Shown here in pieces: positions 34,773 through 43,676 of a stretch of DNA of 64,000 nt. Within the stretch, counting starts at the first letter, position 1. Each line of letters opens with the position of its first letter. The notes under the pieces were generated by a model. That model saw only the letters and a list, made by a program, of their open reading frames with translations, searched no databases and was not told the DNA's origin. The DNA is from Colwellia sp. MB02u-6. GTDB taxonomy: Bacteria > Pseudomonadota > Gammaproteobacteria > Enterobacterales > Alteromonadaceae. Position numbers and translations under genes: made by a program. Location of the stretch: the NCBI RefSeq assembly GCF_014077095.1, contig NZ_JACGVG010000031.1:1-64000 (forward strand), read 5' to 3'.

Positions 34773-35717
34773 ATGTTGTTAGAAGATCTTAATGTTATTT
34801 TAAAAGTGGCTGAATTTCGCAGTATTACCGCAGCTGCAGCGTGCTTAGATATGAGTACAGCCACGGCCAGTGCGGCAATTAAACGCGTTGAACGTGCACT
34901 TGACGTTGAACTATTTATCCGAACGACTCGGCGTTTAAGGCTGTCTATTGCAGGTGAAAGATACATTCCCCATTGTGAACAAGCATTACAAATGCTCGAC
35001 AAAGCTAAGCAAAATGTTAAAGACGACTTAGATATTATTGATGGTGAGTTAAGAATATCAGTACCGTCTGACTTAGGTCGGCATTTAATTTTGCCTTGGC
35101 TTGATGAATTTATGCAAACGCATACCGGGGTTAGTGTAAAACTTCATATTAGCGATAGTAATATCGATTTTTATCGTGACCCGGTTGATATCGCGCTACG
35201 TTATGGCTCACCCACGGATGCTAATTTATATGGTTTCAAAATTTGTAATGTGCCGCGGGTACTTTGTGCAACACCTGAATACTTAGAAAACAATGGTTGC
35301 CCTAAACATCCTCATGATTTAGCCACACATAATGGTCTATTATATCAATTGCATGACATGCTTCATGATGTTTGGGCGTTTTCCCAGCAAGGTAAAACCA
35401 TTAAAGTAAAAATGCAAAGTAATCGTACGTCAAATGACGCTGAACTGGTTAGACGATGGTGCGTGAGCGGTAAAGGGATAGCGGCGAAATCTAGTTTAGA
35501 TATGTCAAATGATTTGCTTTCAAATAAGATTATTCCAATATTAACCGAATTTACCCTTAACCCGACTGAGTTATGGCTTATTTGCTCAAGTAGACAAACC
35601 ATTACTCCTGCCGTTAGATTACTTAGAGAGCATTTTAAAATCAAATGTGCTGAGGTATATAGTCAACTTATTGATAAAGAAATTTTAACTAAGGCAGATG
35701 TTGATGAGCGGAGTTAG
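34773..35717 (+). CDS. LysR-family regulator
   Basis: A 314-residue LysR-type protein: winged helix-turn-helix at the N-terminus (LLEDLNVILKVAEFRSITAA, then LDMSTATASAAIKRVERALD) and a co-inducer domain of normal length. It resembles the group of LysR proteins that sit divergent from zinc-type oxidoreductase genes, as here. The ATG at 34773 matches homolog starts; a TTG three codons upstream is in frame. The inducer is unknown. Confidence 0.9.
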   Translation: MLLEDLNVILKVAEFRSITAAAACLDMSTATASAAIKRVERALDVELFIRTTRRLRLSIAGERYIPHCEQALQMLDKAKQNVKDDLDIIDGELRISVPSDLGRHLILPWLDEFMQTHTGVSVKLHISDSNIDFYRDPVDIALRYGSPTDANLYGFKICNVPRVLCATPEYLENNGCPKHPHDLATHNGLLYQLHDMLHDVWAFSQQGKTIKVKMQSNRTSNDAELVRRWCVSGKGIAAKSSLDMSNDLLSNKIIPILTEFTLNPTELWLICSSRQTITPAVRLLREHFKIKCAEVYSQLIDKEILTKADVDERS

Positions 35718-36249
35718 TGTAGTGTGTAAACATATTTACACCTGTATTAGACTATATAGAAACCCAAAAAAATATGGACGATACTAATGTCAACACAACA
35801 CTAAGTGTTAGGTTGCCAGTGGATAAGCGTACCGGGTCAAGAGTTTAGGTTAGTGTTTCCTGGAGGCTCATTATAGTCTTTCAGTCCTGAATTAAGTCAT
35901 ACTTAACTAGTTCAGGAAATGTGCCTGCTTTATACGAATAATACCTCCAAAAAACATTGATGTTTTCCGTTTTTCTTTCGACGCTACAGGCACCACCATT
36001 GCTCGCTAACGAATTGTCAGGGCATGCAATTCTTATTGCTAGCTATATTGTTTTCGAAGCGCGTGAAACATGCTTTCTGTTATTTAATCAGAGGCGGAAA
36101 TGATGAATGAAACCACTTGGAAATCGTCAGTTTAAAACTCGTTAACTAGCGTTTCGTCGAATAATGGCGGCGAAACGCTGATGATAAAAGACGATTTACC
36201 AAGCGCTTAATAAGCGATTGTAATCAAGTTGATGATACAGCTAATAAAA
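35718..36249. other. Intergenic stretch, one hairpin
   Basis: About 530 bases between the LysR stop and the hydrolase stop. The only clear structure is AGCGTTTCG (36148-36156) paired with CGAAACGCT (36171-36179), about 70 bases after the hydrolase stop on its strand, so possibly its terminator. No remnant was recognised. Confidence 0.5.
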
Positions 36250-37590
36250 TCATTTAGACATATGCCAATTCATACCGGTAGAATAACGGTGATCAAATCC
36301 TTTCCATGATTTTGGTGTTTTTCCATCAACAGCAACTTGATTCGAACTGCTAGATAAATCAAGGTATTCACACTGATCTAATTGTTGTTTTAAATGACAG
36401 TCCATCATAGCGAGTGTGAAATGCTTATTGGTGTTGTTTAATACCAAACTATCCCAAGAGGCCTCATGGTAATGGCCGATGTCCATTTCACTTATTTTAG
36501 AAACTGATGGAGCAGGGTGAGGCGCTATATTGTGTCGTGCATTTTGATAGGTTAGTAAATATTTATCTTTACTGCCTGTTTTTTCATAAAGTGATTTAAT
36601 GCCGTCATAACCAGAAATATCATCTAATGATCCACCAACATATAAAATTGGAGTATTCATTTTAGCCATCGCTTCTTGCTTAAACAGATTATGTTGTCCG
36701 CCCCATGGAGCCATAGCAACAACAGCCTGCCATTTATGGTCAACGCTTGCATTTTTATATTGACCACCTGCACAACTATTCAATAATGACATGACTTTTT
36801 GTACTTGCTCGGGATCTTTTAAACCTGTGAATGCCGATGCAGTCGCTGGAGTAAAGTTATAACAAGCGCCAATCGTATTAATAGCACCAAAACCACCCAT
36901 TGAATAACCCACTAGACCTGCCTTATTATTGTTGATAGCGGCAGAAGCAAAGTGTGTCATCTTTGTTAGGTAGTTAAGGGTAAATTGTTGGTCACGAGAG
37001 CGATTTAATAAGGTACTGAAAAAGCCTGATACTGGATTAATGTTAAAATCAACGTCAGCATTAGTTGAGTCTGTATGATCAATAGCGGCAACAATATAGC
37101 CATGTGAAGCTAAGTGCTCTGCCAAATAAAACATGATAGTGCTATAACCCGTATAGCCGTGAGAGATAACAACCAAGGGGAATTTAGCGTCATCGTTTGG
37201 CGATAATACAACAGCATCTCGATAGGCATTAGCTTGTAGCGAAAACTCAATGCCTGTGCGCGTTTCATTTTCATAGCTGGTTTTAATACTAGTGCTAGTC
37301 GCATTACTTGGGTACCAAACTTCAACGACTAATTTTCTATCTTTTGTTGTTTGTGTCTCAGCATCGAATTGGTCAGGGTTAACGATCTCTATTGTTTTAA
37401 CACCGACCTTAAATTTTCCGAGTGAAGCCAGTTCAGGAACAACATCTGAGGGTAAGGGTGAATATAGCTGCTCGGGTACTAGCGTCACCTGAGTATTTGA
37501 TGGTGTATTTGCAAGTACGGTATGTGGAAACTGTAAATAACAACATAGTAGCGTACTGATTATTAATGTTTTTTTATTTTTAACTCGCAT
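36250..37590 (-). CDS. Secreted alpha/beta hydrolase (PAF-acetylhydrolase-like)
   Basis: A 446-residue protein with a signal peptide ending near TVLANT (residue 29). The alpha/beta-hydrolase core has the oxyanion strand PLVVISHGYTGYS (138-150), the nucleophile elbow GYSMGG (Ser230), a likely acid in GGSLDDISG and a His in NARHNIAPHP. The layout resembles platelet-activating-factor acetylhydrolase and dienelactone-hydrolase-like esterases. The substrate is unknown. It begins 28 bases after the Gfo/Idh-type gene on the same strand and may be the last gene of the gal operon. Confidence 0.85.
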   Translation of the reverse strand: MRVKNKKTLIISTLLCCYLQFPHTVLANTPSNTQVTLVPEQLYSPLPSDVVPELASLGKFKVGVKTIEIVNPDQFDAETQTTKDRKLVVEVWYPSNATSTSIKTSYENETRTGIEFSLQANAYRDAVVLSPNDDAKFPLVVISHGYTGYSTIMFYLAEHLASHGYIVAAIDHTDSTNADVDFNINPVSGFFSTLLNRSRDQQFTLNYLTKMTHFASAAINNNKAGLVGYSMGGFGAINTIGACYNFTPATASAFTGLKDPEQVQKVMSLLNSCAGGQYKNASVDHKWQAVVAMAPWGGQHNLFKQEAMAKMNTPILYVGGSLDDISGYDGIKSLYEKTGSKDKYLLTYQNARHNIAPHPAPSVSKISEMDIGHYHEASWDSLVLNNTNKHFTLAMMDCHLKQQLDQCEYLDLSSSSNQVAVDGKTPKSWKGFDHRYSTGMNWHMSK

Positions 37591-37617
37591 AATAGTTCCA
37601 TATTTTTTTGTTTATTA

Positions 37618-38604
37618 CTAAGACTCATTTGCGTATTTAAGGCCCCATTGGGCACGAATGGTATCCATGGTTGTTATCATGGCTAAGGTTTTAGCCAGTG
37701 GTAAAGTATCACTTTGGCTTTTACCTTGGCGAATACATTGCATGGCGTCAGCTATTTCAAAGGTAAAACTTTCATCTTCATCAAAAGGAAACTCTAACGT
37801 TTGAACCGCTTCGTTGCCTATATACAGTTGTAATGTTTGAGCGGCAAGAAAATTCGGCAATCGGATATAGCCTTTACTGCCTGATATAATCGCTTCGGTC
37901 GGCGCATTATCTATAAAAGAGGAGGACAGCACTGCTCGTTGTCCTTGTGAATATTCAAGTAGATAAAAAGAGCTTTCATCAACCTCTGTTTCCCCTAGCA
38001 CTGCAGAGCTCTTTATTTTCGTTGGCTGTTCATTAAAAACAAGGGCCGCTAAGGTTAATGGGTAAATACCTAAATCGAGCAAAGCTCCACCGGCAAGATC
38101 TTTGTTTCTTAATCGATGTTCAGGAGAAAAATCTCCAGAAATACTGAAATTAGCTTTAACTGTTTGCACATCGCCAATAACGCCTTGTGCTAACAAAACG
38201 TTTAAATGCTTAATGGCCGGTAAAAATCGAGTCCAGACACATTCCATCATGAAACATTGTTGCTTTTTAGCTAAAGCTACCAGTATTTTTGCTTGTTGCG
38301 CGTTGACAGTGAAAGGTTTTTCACAAAGTACATGTTTACCTTTTTCTAAACAAAGTTTAATGTTTTCAAAGTGAAAATTATGCGTGGTAGCGATGTAAAC
38401 GGCATCAATTTCAGGATCAGAGGCTAAAGCTTCATAGTTAGTGTAAGCGCGTTCAATGCCAAATTTTTTAGCGAATGCTTCCGCCCGTCCTGCGGTGCAT
38501 GACGCACCAGCAAGCAGGTTGCAATGCGCTAACCTTTGCACACCTTTAACAAATAATTGAGCAATGCTCCCACAACCAATAACCCCAAAATTAATCTGTT
38601 TAAT
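37618..38604 (-). CDS. Gfo/Idh/MocA-family oxidoreductase, apparent ATT start
   Basis: A 328-residue NAD(P)-dependent oxidoreductase of the Gfo/Idh/MocA family, likely acting on a sugar or sugar derivative. The conserved CEKPFTVNAQQA segment and the C-terminal FEIADAMQCIRQGKSQSDTL are present. The first ATG/GTG/TTG in frame (GTG at 38541) would remove the Rossmann motif, yet the frame upstream continues as KQINFGVIGCGSIAQLFVKG, exactly the family start. The only codon before it that fits is ATT at 38604-38602, after a GGGG ribosome site six bases upstream; a stop lies two codons before. It follows galK by 46 bases in the gal operon. A sequencing or recent point change of ATG to ATT is the alternative. 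Confidence 0.8.
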   Translation of the reverse strand: MKQINFGVIGCGSIAQLFVKGVQRLAHCNLLAGASCTAGRAEAFAKKFGIERAYTNYEALASDPEIDAVYIATTHNFHFENIKLCLEKGKHVLCEKPFTVNAQQAKILVALAKKQQCFMMECVWTRFLPAIKHLNVLLAQGVIGDVQTVKANFSISGDFSPEHRLRNKDLAGGALLDLGIYPLTLAALVFNEQPTKIKSSAVLGETEVDESSFYLLEYSQGQRAVLSSSFIDNAPTEAIISGSKGYIRLPNFLAAQTLQLYIGNEAVQTLEFPFDEDESFTFEIADAMQCIRQGKSQSDTLPLAKTLAMITTMDTIRAQWGLKYANES

Positions 38605-38650
38605 ATTTTACCCCAGTACTTTTTAGATTTATTTTAAGATATAAATTACC

Positions 38651-39799
38651 TTATAATACGGTCACTTGTAAGCCGTCACCTGCTTTACCAACATAGATAG
38701 ACGCCTGAATATTAAAGCGAGAAAAATAGTGTTTCTCTACGGCATTTTTAATCTTATCGATATCTGAATGGCGACATAAGCAGACAATTGCTCCGCCAAA
38801 ACCACCGCCTGTCATACGGACAGCGCCTTCATCACCCAACGCTTTTTGACATATGTCCACCAAACCATCAGTTTCAGGTACGGTTACTTCAAAATCATCT
38901 CTTAAAGATTGATGAGAAGCCGTCATCAGCTCTCGTAACCTTGGCATATCATTGTTTTTTAAAGCTTGGGTTGCCTTAATTACACGTGAATTTTCAGTGA
39001 TAACATGATGAGCACGTTTATACTCATTGTTTGACATTGCAGAACGAGCAGCATTTAATTTTTTAATGTCGGCATCACGTAAAGTAGCAATAGACATTTT
39101 TTTTGCGGCTTGTTCACAATCAATTCGACGTTGATTATATTCACTATCAACCAATTTCCTAGGATAATTTGAATTAACGATGACAATAGATAAATCTTCA
39201 GGAATTGCGACTGACTCAGTTGTTAAACTTTGACAGTCAATGAGTAATGCTTGGCCTTTTTGTCCGTTAGCAGACACGAGTTGATCCATAATGCCACACT
39301 GACAATTCATAAAATCATTTTCAGCTTCTTGGCCTAATAGTGCAATCTCTTCACCTGACAAATTCAGTTGGCATAGATGATTGAAAACACCTCCGACAGC
39401 AACTTCTAAAGCGGCAGAAGAGGATAAGCCACTGCCTTGTGGTACTGTACTATCAATGAGTAAATCAACGCCAGATAACAGATGGCCTTGACGTTTTAAT
39501 ACATACGCCACGGCGCGAATATAGTTACCCCATTGAGAATCACCATGGCTGATTTCGTCATCAATACTAAATTTTTCACATTCCCCAGGGTAGTGTAACG
39601 AGTGAACAATAACTTGATTATCATCACGTTTTCTAAAAAGTATTCTTGTCGTGAATTCCAAGGCACAAGGTAAAACAAAACCGTTATTATAATCGGTAAA
39701 TTCACCTATTAAATTGACACGTCCCGGTGCTGTAGCTAAAGCTTCCGCGGGCTTTTTATAAAGTTGTTCAAACTTAGTATTTAATAAATCAACTGGCAT
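38651..39799 (-). CDS. galK: Galactokinase
   Basis: A 382-residue GHMP kinase that phosphorylates galactose at C1, the first Leloir step. The three signatures are APGRVNLIGEFTDYNNGFVL (24-43), PQGSGLSSSAALEVAVG and GAVRMTGGGFGGAIVCL. In the first one the near-invariant His of GEHTDYN is Phe34. The neighbouring residues are intact, so it is probably active. Its start overlaps the end of galT by 11 bases, so the two are translationally coupled in a galE-galT-galK operon. Confidence 0.95.
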   Translation of the reverse strand: MPVDLLNTKFEQLYKKPAEALATAPGRVNLIGEFTDYNNGFVLPCALEFTTRILFRKRDDNQVIVHSLHYPGECEKFSIDDEISHGDSQWGNYIRAVAYVLKRQGHLLSGVDLLIDSTVPQGSGLSSSAALEVAVGGVFNHLCQLNLSGEEIALLGQEAENDFMNCQCGIMDQLVSANGQKGQALLIDCQSLTTESVAIPEDLSIVIVNSNYPRKLVDSEYNQRRIDCEQAAKKMSIATLRDADIKKLNAARSAMSNNEYKRAHHVITENSRVIKATQALKNNDMPRLRELMTASHQSLRDDFEVTVPETDGLVDICQKALGDEGAVRMTGGGFGGAIVCLCRHSDIDKIKNAVEKHYFSRFNIQASIYVGKAGDGLQVTVL

Positions 39800-40844
39800 G
39801 AGTTTGGTCTTTTTTATAGTGAGAGGTACTGGCTGAACGTAATATTTTAGCAGCGGTTTCAGCCGTTAAGTCTCGTTGACTCTCTGCTAGCATTTCATAG
39901 CCAACCATGTGTTTTTTAACCGTTGATGAACGTAATAGTGGCGGATAAAAATGGGCGTGTAAGCGCCAGTGGCTATTGTCGTTAAGGTTTTCAGGTGCAT
40001 TGTGCCACCCCATAGAATAGGGGAAACTGCAATTAAATACATTGTCGTAACGTATAGTCAATTCTTGCAATGCTTGAGCTAAGCTATTTTTATGTTGTTC
40101 ATTTAATTGACCAAAGTGTTGAATATCGTCTTTAATAACTAATAAGGTTTCAAAAGGCCAAGCCGCCCAAAATGGCACAACCACTAACCAATGCTCATTT
40201 TCAACTACTATGCGATCCTTTTGTAGAATTTCATGTTCTACATAGTCAGCTAATAATGCTTTCCCATGGTTTTGCTGATAAGTCAGTTGTTGCTGATCTT
40301 CTTGTGCTATTTCAGTTGATAAATGTTGATGTGCCCATATTTGTCCATGTGGATGTGGTTGAGAGCAACCCATTACGGCACCTTTATTTTCAAATATATT
40401 AACGCAAGCATAAGTTTTTGCTAATTCAACATAGTTTGATTGCCAAGTATTCACAACCTTTTCAATTTCAGCAACCGTTAATTCGGGTAGTGATTTGTTA
40501 TGATCGGGAGAGAAACACACAACTCTACATTCACCATTGGCAATATTGGCCTGAAATAAGGGATGTCGACCATCACTTTCTTCAACGAACTCAGCTTGTT
40601 TTTCGGTCAATGCACCAAAGTCATTAATAAAAGCATAGGTATTTTGATAATTAGGGGTTACTGCATTGTTTGCTCTGTCATTACCTGGACATAGCGGGCA
40701 ACTTGCATCGTATTTGGGTAATTCATCAACTGCTTCTGCTTCTGTAGCGCCTAACCAGGGACGATTATTTCTGTGTGGTGAAACTAAAACCCAGTCTCCG
40801 GTTAATGGATTTTTGCGACGATGTGTACATTCTAAATTTTTCAT
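39789..40844 (-). CDS. galT: Galactose-1-phosphate uridylyltransferase
   Basis: A 351-residue HIT-superfamily enzyme exchanging UMP between UDP-glucose and galactose-1-phosphate. The active-site HPHGQ lies at 164-168 with nucleophile His166, and the zinc-binding CPLC at 49-52. The N-terminal CTHRRKNPLTGDWVLVSPHR is characteristic. Length fits the E. coli type. One base separates it from galE; it overlaps galK. Confidence 0.96.
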   Translation of the reverse strand: MKNLECTHRRKNPLTGDWVLVSPHRNNRPWLGATEAEAVDELPKYDASCPLCPGNDRANNAVTPNYQNTYAFINDFGALTEKQAEFVEESDGRHPLFQANIANGECRVVCFSPDHNKSLPELTVAEIEKVVNTWQSNYVELAKTYACVNIFENKGAVMGCSQPHPHGQIWAHQHLSTEIAQEDQQQLTYQQNHGKALLADYVEHEILQKDRIVVENEHWLVVVPFWAAWPFETLLVIKDDIQHFGQLNEQHKNSLAQALQELTIRYDNVFNCSFPYSMGWHNAPENLNDNSHWRLHAHFYPPLLRSSTVKKHMVGYEMLAESQRDLTAETAAKILRSASTSHYKKDQTHAS

Positions 40845-40845
40845 A

Positions 40846-41859
40846 TTAATCTTCCAAGCCGTTAGGGTATTTTGATTGCCAACGCCAAGTATCGTCAGTC
40901 ATTGCTTTAATGTTTAGTTTGGCTTTCCAGCCTAGTTTTTCTTGTGCTAATGATGCGTTAGCAAAATTACTAGCGATATCACCAGTACGTCTTGGCGCAA
41001 ACTTATAATTGATTTCAACATTTGCTGATGATGAGAAAGCAGTGATTATTTCTAAAACCGTGTAGCCTTTACCAGTACCTAAGTTATAGACAAGTGATCC
41101 TGAATCTTTTTGGTGTGTTGAAAATGCGGCAACATGTCCTTCAGCTAGATCCATAATATGAATGTAATCTCGGACGCCAGTACCATCTTCTGTGTCATAG
41201 TCGTTTCCAAAAATGTTAACAAATTCACGTTGGCCAACAGCTGTTTGCGAAATATAAGGCATTAAGTTATTAGGAATGCCGGTAGGGCTTTCGCCGAGTA
41301 AACCACTAGGATGAGCCCCCGCAGGGTTGAAATATCTAAGCGCAATGGCAAGGTTCTGCTCATTAGCTAGGCACCAATCATTTAGAATTTGCTCCACCAT
41401 AACTTTTGTCCAACCATAGGGGTTTGTCGCAGTTATTGGGTGCTTTTCATCTATAGGTAGATACTGAGGATCGCCATAAACAGTCGCCGAGGAACTAAAT
41501 ATTATTTGCTTAACTGCTGACTTTTGCATCGCAGTAAGTAGAGTGATGGTGCCTGATACATTATTATCGTAATAGCGTAATGGTTGCTCAGTTGACTCGC
41601 CAACAGCTTTTAAAGACGCGAAATGAAAAACAGCTTTAATATTGTAATCGTTTAATGTGGCTTCGAGCTTATCCCTATTATTAATATCACCTTCTACAAA
41701 TTCAAAGGTATGGTTGGCAATAACTTTTAACTGCTCCAATACTTTAATACTTGAATTCGACAAATTATCGTAAATAATAGGGGTAAAACCTGCTTTATAT
41801 AACGCTAAACAAGTATGACTGCCTATGTAACCCATTCCACCAGTAACTAATATATTCAT
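40846..41859 (-). CDS. galE: UDP-glucose 4-epimerase
   Basis: A 337-residue extended SDR enzyme that interconverts UDP-galactose and UDP-glucose. The NAD motif TGGMGYIGSH lies close to the start and the catalytic YxxxK in NPYGWTK. I start at the ATG at 41859 (MNILVTGG), as in homologs; an in-frame TTG two codons upstream is possible. It is the first gene of the galETK-oxidoreductase operon. A 15-bp palindrome shared with other galactose genes lies 23 bases before the start. Confidence 0.95.
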   Translation of the reverse strand: MNILVTGGMGYIGSHTCLALYKAGFTPIIYDNLSNSSIKVLEQLKVIANHTFEFVEGDINNRDKLEATLNDYNIKAVFHFASLKAVGESTEQPLRYYDNNVSGTITLLTAMQKSAVKQIIFSSSATVYGDPQYLPIDEKHPITATNPYGWTKVMVEQILNDWCLANEQNLAIALRYFNPAGAHPSGLLGESPTGIPNNLMPYISQTAVGQREFVNIFGNDYDTEDGTGVRDYIHIMDLAEGHVAAFSTHQKDSGSLVYNLGTGKGYTVLEIITAFSSSANVEINYKFAPRRTGDIASNFANASLAQEKLGWKAKLNIKAMTDDTWRWQSKYPNGLED

Positions 41860-41882
41860 TATCAACGTTTCTTATAAATCTT

Positions 41883-41897
41883 ATTTATAAGATAAAT
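41883..41897. promoter_or_regulatory. Gal-regulon palindrome before galE (site E)
   Basis: ATTTATAAGATAAAT has six-base perfect half-sites, ATTTAT and ATAAAT, around AAG. It differs at one base from the site before the second TonB receptor. An overlapping CTTATAAA/TTTATAAG repeat (41871-41891) is also present. Its location just before the start suits a repressor. Confidence 0.6.
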
Positions 41898-42177
41898 AAT
41901 AATAGTGTAAATAGCAACTGTTATTTGTTGGATTCTCAGTTGTTCAGTTGATCAGTTATGCTGTGTGTAGATAAGCTGGTGAGAAAACAACAAGAGTAGT
42001 TAAAGCTAATGTACATAACATTTTCCTTGCATAAAGTACTTCAGTTGATTTGATTATTGCCTTTATACTTAGCCATTATTAGGGATTTGTTGCAGGGACA
42101 AGTATATCCAGCGAATGGAAAAATATGTGGTGTTATTGAACCTGGTATACCGATCACTGAAGTGATCTCAAAAAATA

Positions 42178-42206
42178 AATACCGCATGAATATTCCATGC
42201 GGTATT
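42178..42206 (-). terminator. Terminator-like hairpin
   Basis: An 11-bp perfect stem with a seven-base loop, followed on the minus strand by TATTTATTTTTT. It would end a transcript from the decayed small gene at 42340-42508. Confidence 0.6.
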
Positions 42207-42339
42207 CGCTTTTAAGTAGGGACTTAAATAAGCCACTACTCACTAGAATCAATGATAGTTTACGTTAAATGCTTAGGCTACTTTCAATCATGCTGACTTT
42301 TTTTTGCAATAATTGTTGGCTCAGCGTTAAGCTAGTTTG

Positions 42340-42508
42340 TTATTTCATTAACTTACTGCTATCTGAAGATGTTGCTGAAGCAAAATCGTTTTGTTCGTAT
42401 AAAAATACTTTAAGACTTATGCGTCTGCGGCAGCAGTACCTGTGCCATTGCTCCCTTGATGCCAGCAGCTATACCTACAACGTCAAATAACGCGCTTTCT
42501 TCTTTCAT
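42340..42508 (-). pseudogene. Decayed small gene, unrecognised
   Basis: An ATG at 42508 with a good AGGAT ribosome site opens a 32-codon frame starting MKEESALFDVVGIAAGIKGA and ending TAA at 42410. A second frame then continues VFLYEQNDFASATSSDSSKL to a stop at 42340, so a frameshift may have split one gene. The glycine/alanine-rich N-terminus is not one I recognise. It could also be a genuine small peptide gene. Confidence 0.3.
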
Positions 42509-42745
42509 TTTTTATCCTAATTAAAGCTAATTTGTGTGATAAATAAGATGTTCGTTCTTTACGCTTTTATTTTCGTTTAAGTTCGAATTTAGTCGTTAAT
42601 ATTCACTACCTAAGGGAGGGGGCGTTTTTTACAGCATGAAATGACTTAGCTAATTGTTATTTAGCAGGTTATCAATCAATGATATACATTAAATAAATAA
42701 AATTAGTTGGCTTTATTAGTCAGTTTTCCTGGTTAAGTTTAGAGA

Positions 42746-43518
42746 CTAAACGATATGAATTGATATGTTGTTATTTAAAAGTATCTCTTCTATTTTTATC
42801 GGCGGTTTTGTATCAGAAAATAAATGGTCGATTTGAGTCATAATATTATCCTGTTTTATCATTGCGTCTTGAGCAAGTTTTAATTGAACCGCGGCAAGAG
42901 AACATTAGTTGAGTTATATATTATAGCTTGAGCAACACGAACTTCTCTAAGATAAACGCCAAGTAAATAACCATTATTACTAATTCCACTGATGCCAATA
43001 ATATCAAAATATATTTACAGCTGATTTATAAAATCATCAGTAGCTTTACCAATAGTGCCACTATCTCAATGTCTAATGTCTCTAGCAGTAATAATAGCGC
43101 TAAAGTATTATTTAGTAAGTAAAATGTTATCGGCATGAATTTTGTTTTTGACTATATTTAAGGCTTTATGATTAAGTAAAGCACGAGTGATAGTTTCTGT
43201 AGTGGTACCTATATTAATAAATAAAGCAGCCACATTAAAAGTCATTTTTACTAACTTACAAGCGATACTCTATTTCGCTGCTAAATTTGATATATTACGC
43301 GACTGGTATGAGGTTTTTTCAGTAGTTGAAGAATTTTATGCTCCACCATGATGACGGATAATTATACCTAAGCTAGCGAGTAAGTTAAGATCTCTTCGAA
43401 TAGTTTAAGGTGTTACACCAAAATTTTTACCCATTCATCGATAATTATAAAGACTTTTGCATTAACTAAATCTGCTAGTGCAGTTTGGCGTTGATTGAGC
43501 GCCGTAAAGGCGGCCGCT
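42746..43518 (-). pseudogene. glpR: glpR pseudogene (DeoR-family glycerol-3-phosphate repressor)
   Basis: Read on the minus strand, successive pieces match GlpR along its length: QRQTALADLVNAKVF, then NFGVTP-stop-TIRRDLNLLASLGIIIRHHGGA, [62 protein letters not shown] and a final TQIDHLFSDTKPPIKIEEIL. At least seven stops and two or more frameshifts interrupt it, and no start codon remains. The gene is therefore clearly dead. It is divergent from an intact glpK, the usual target of GlpR. Confidence 0.9.
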
Positions 43519-43676
43519 ATTATTTAAAAGTTGAAATATAATAAAATTATCTCAGATGATAGATGTTTTTAAAAAAATATTATTACAACGGAATGTTCGA
43601 AAATGAAAATATTGATTGCCAATTTTAAAATAAATGTGCATTATCGAATGAATGTTTTTATTAAGTAAGATAAATA

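Larger units (their letters stand above)
41898..42745. other. Non-coding stretch upstream of galE
   Basis: No intact gene is seen. It holds a hairpin with A/T-rich tails, AATACCGCATG (42178-42188) paired with CATGCGGTATT (42196-42206), and a decayed small gene on the minus strand (42340-42508) whose transcript that hairpin would terminate. The rest is A/T-rich without recognised content. Confidence 0.5.

Noticed and set aside
42269-42490. 73-codon plus-strand frame upstream of galE
   Set aside because: It has no ribosome site; the opposite strand has better coding signals (decayed small gene).
43660-43676. Possible gal-regulon palindrome before glpK
   Set aside because: Only the right half-site (AAGATAAAT) is present; the left half does not match.
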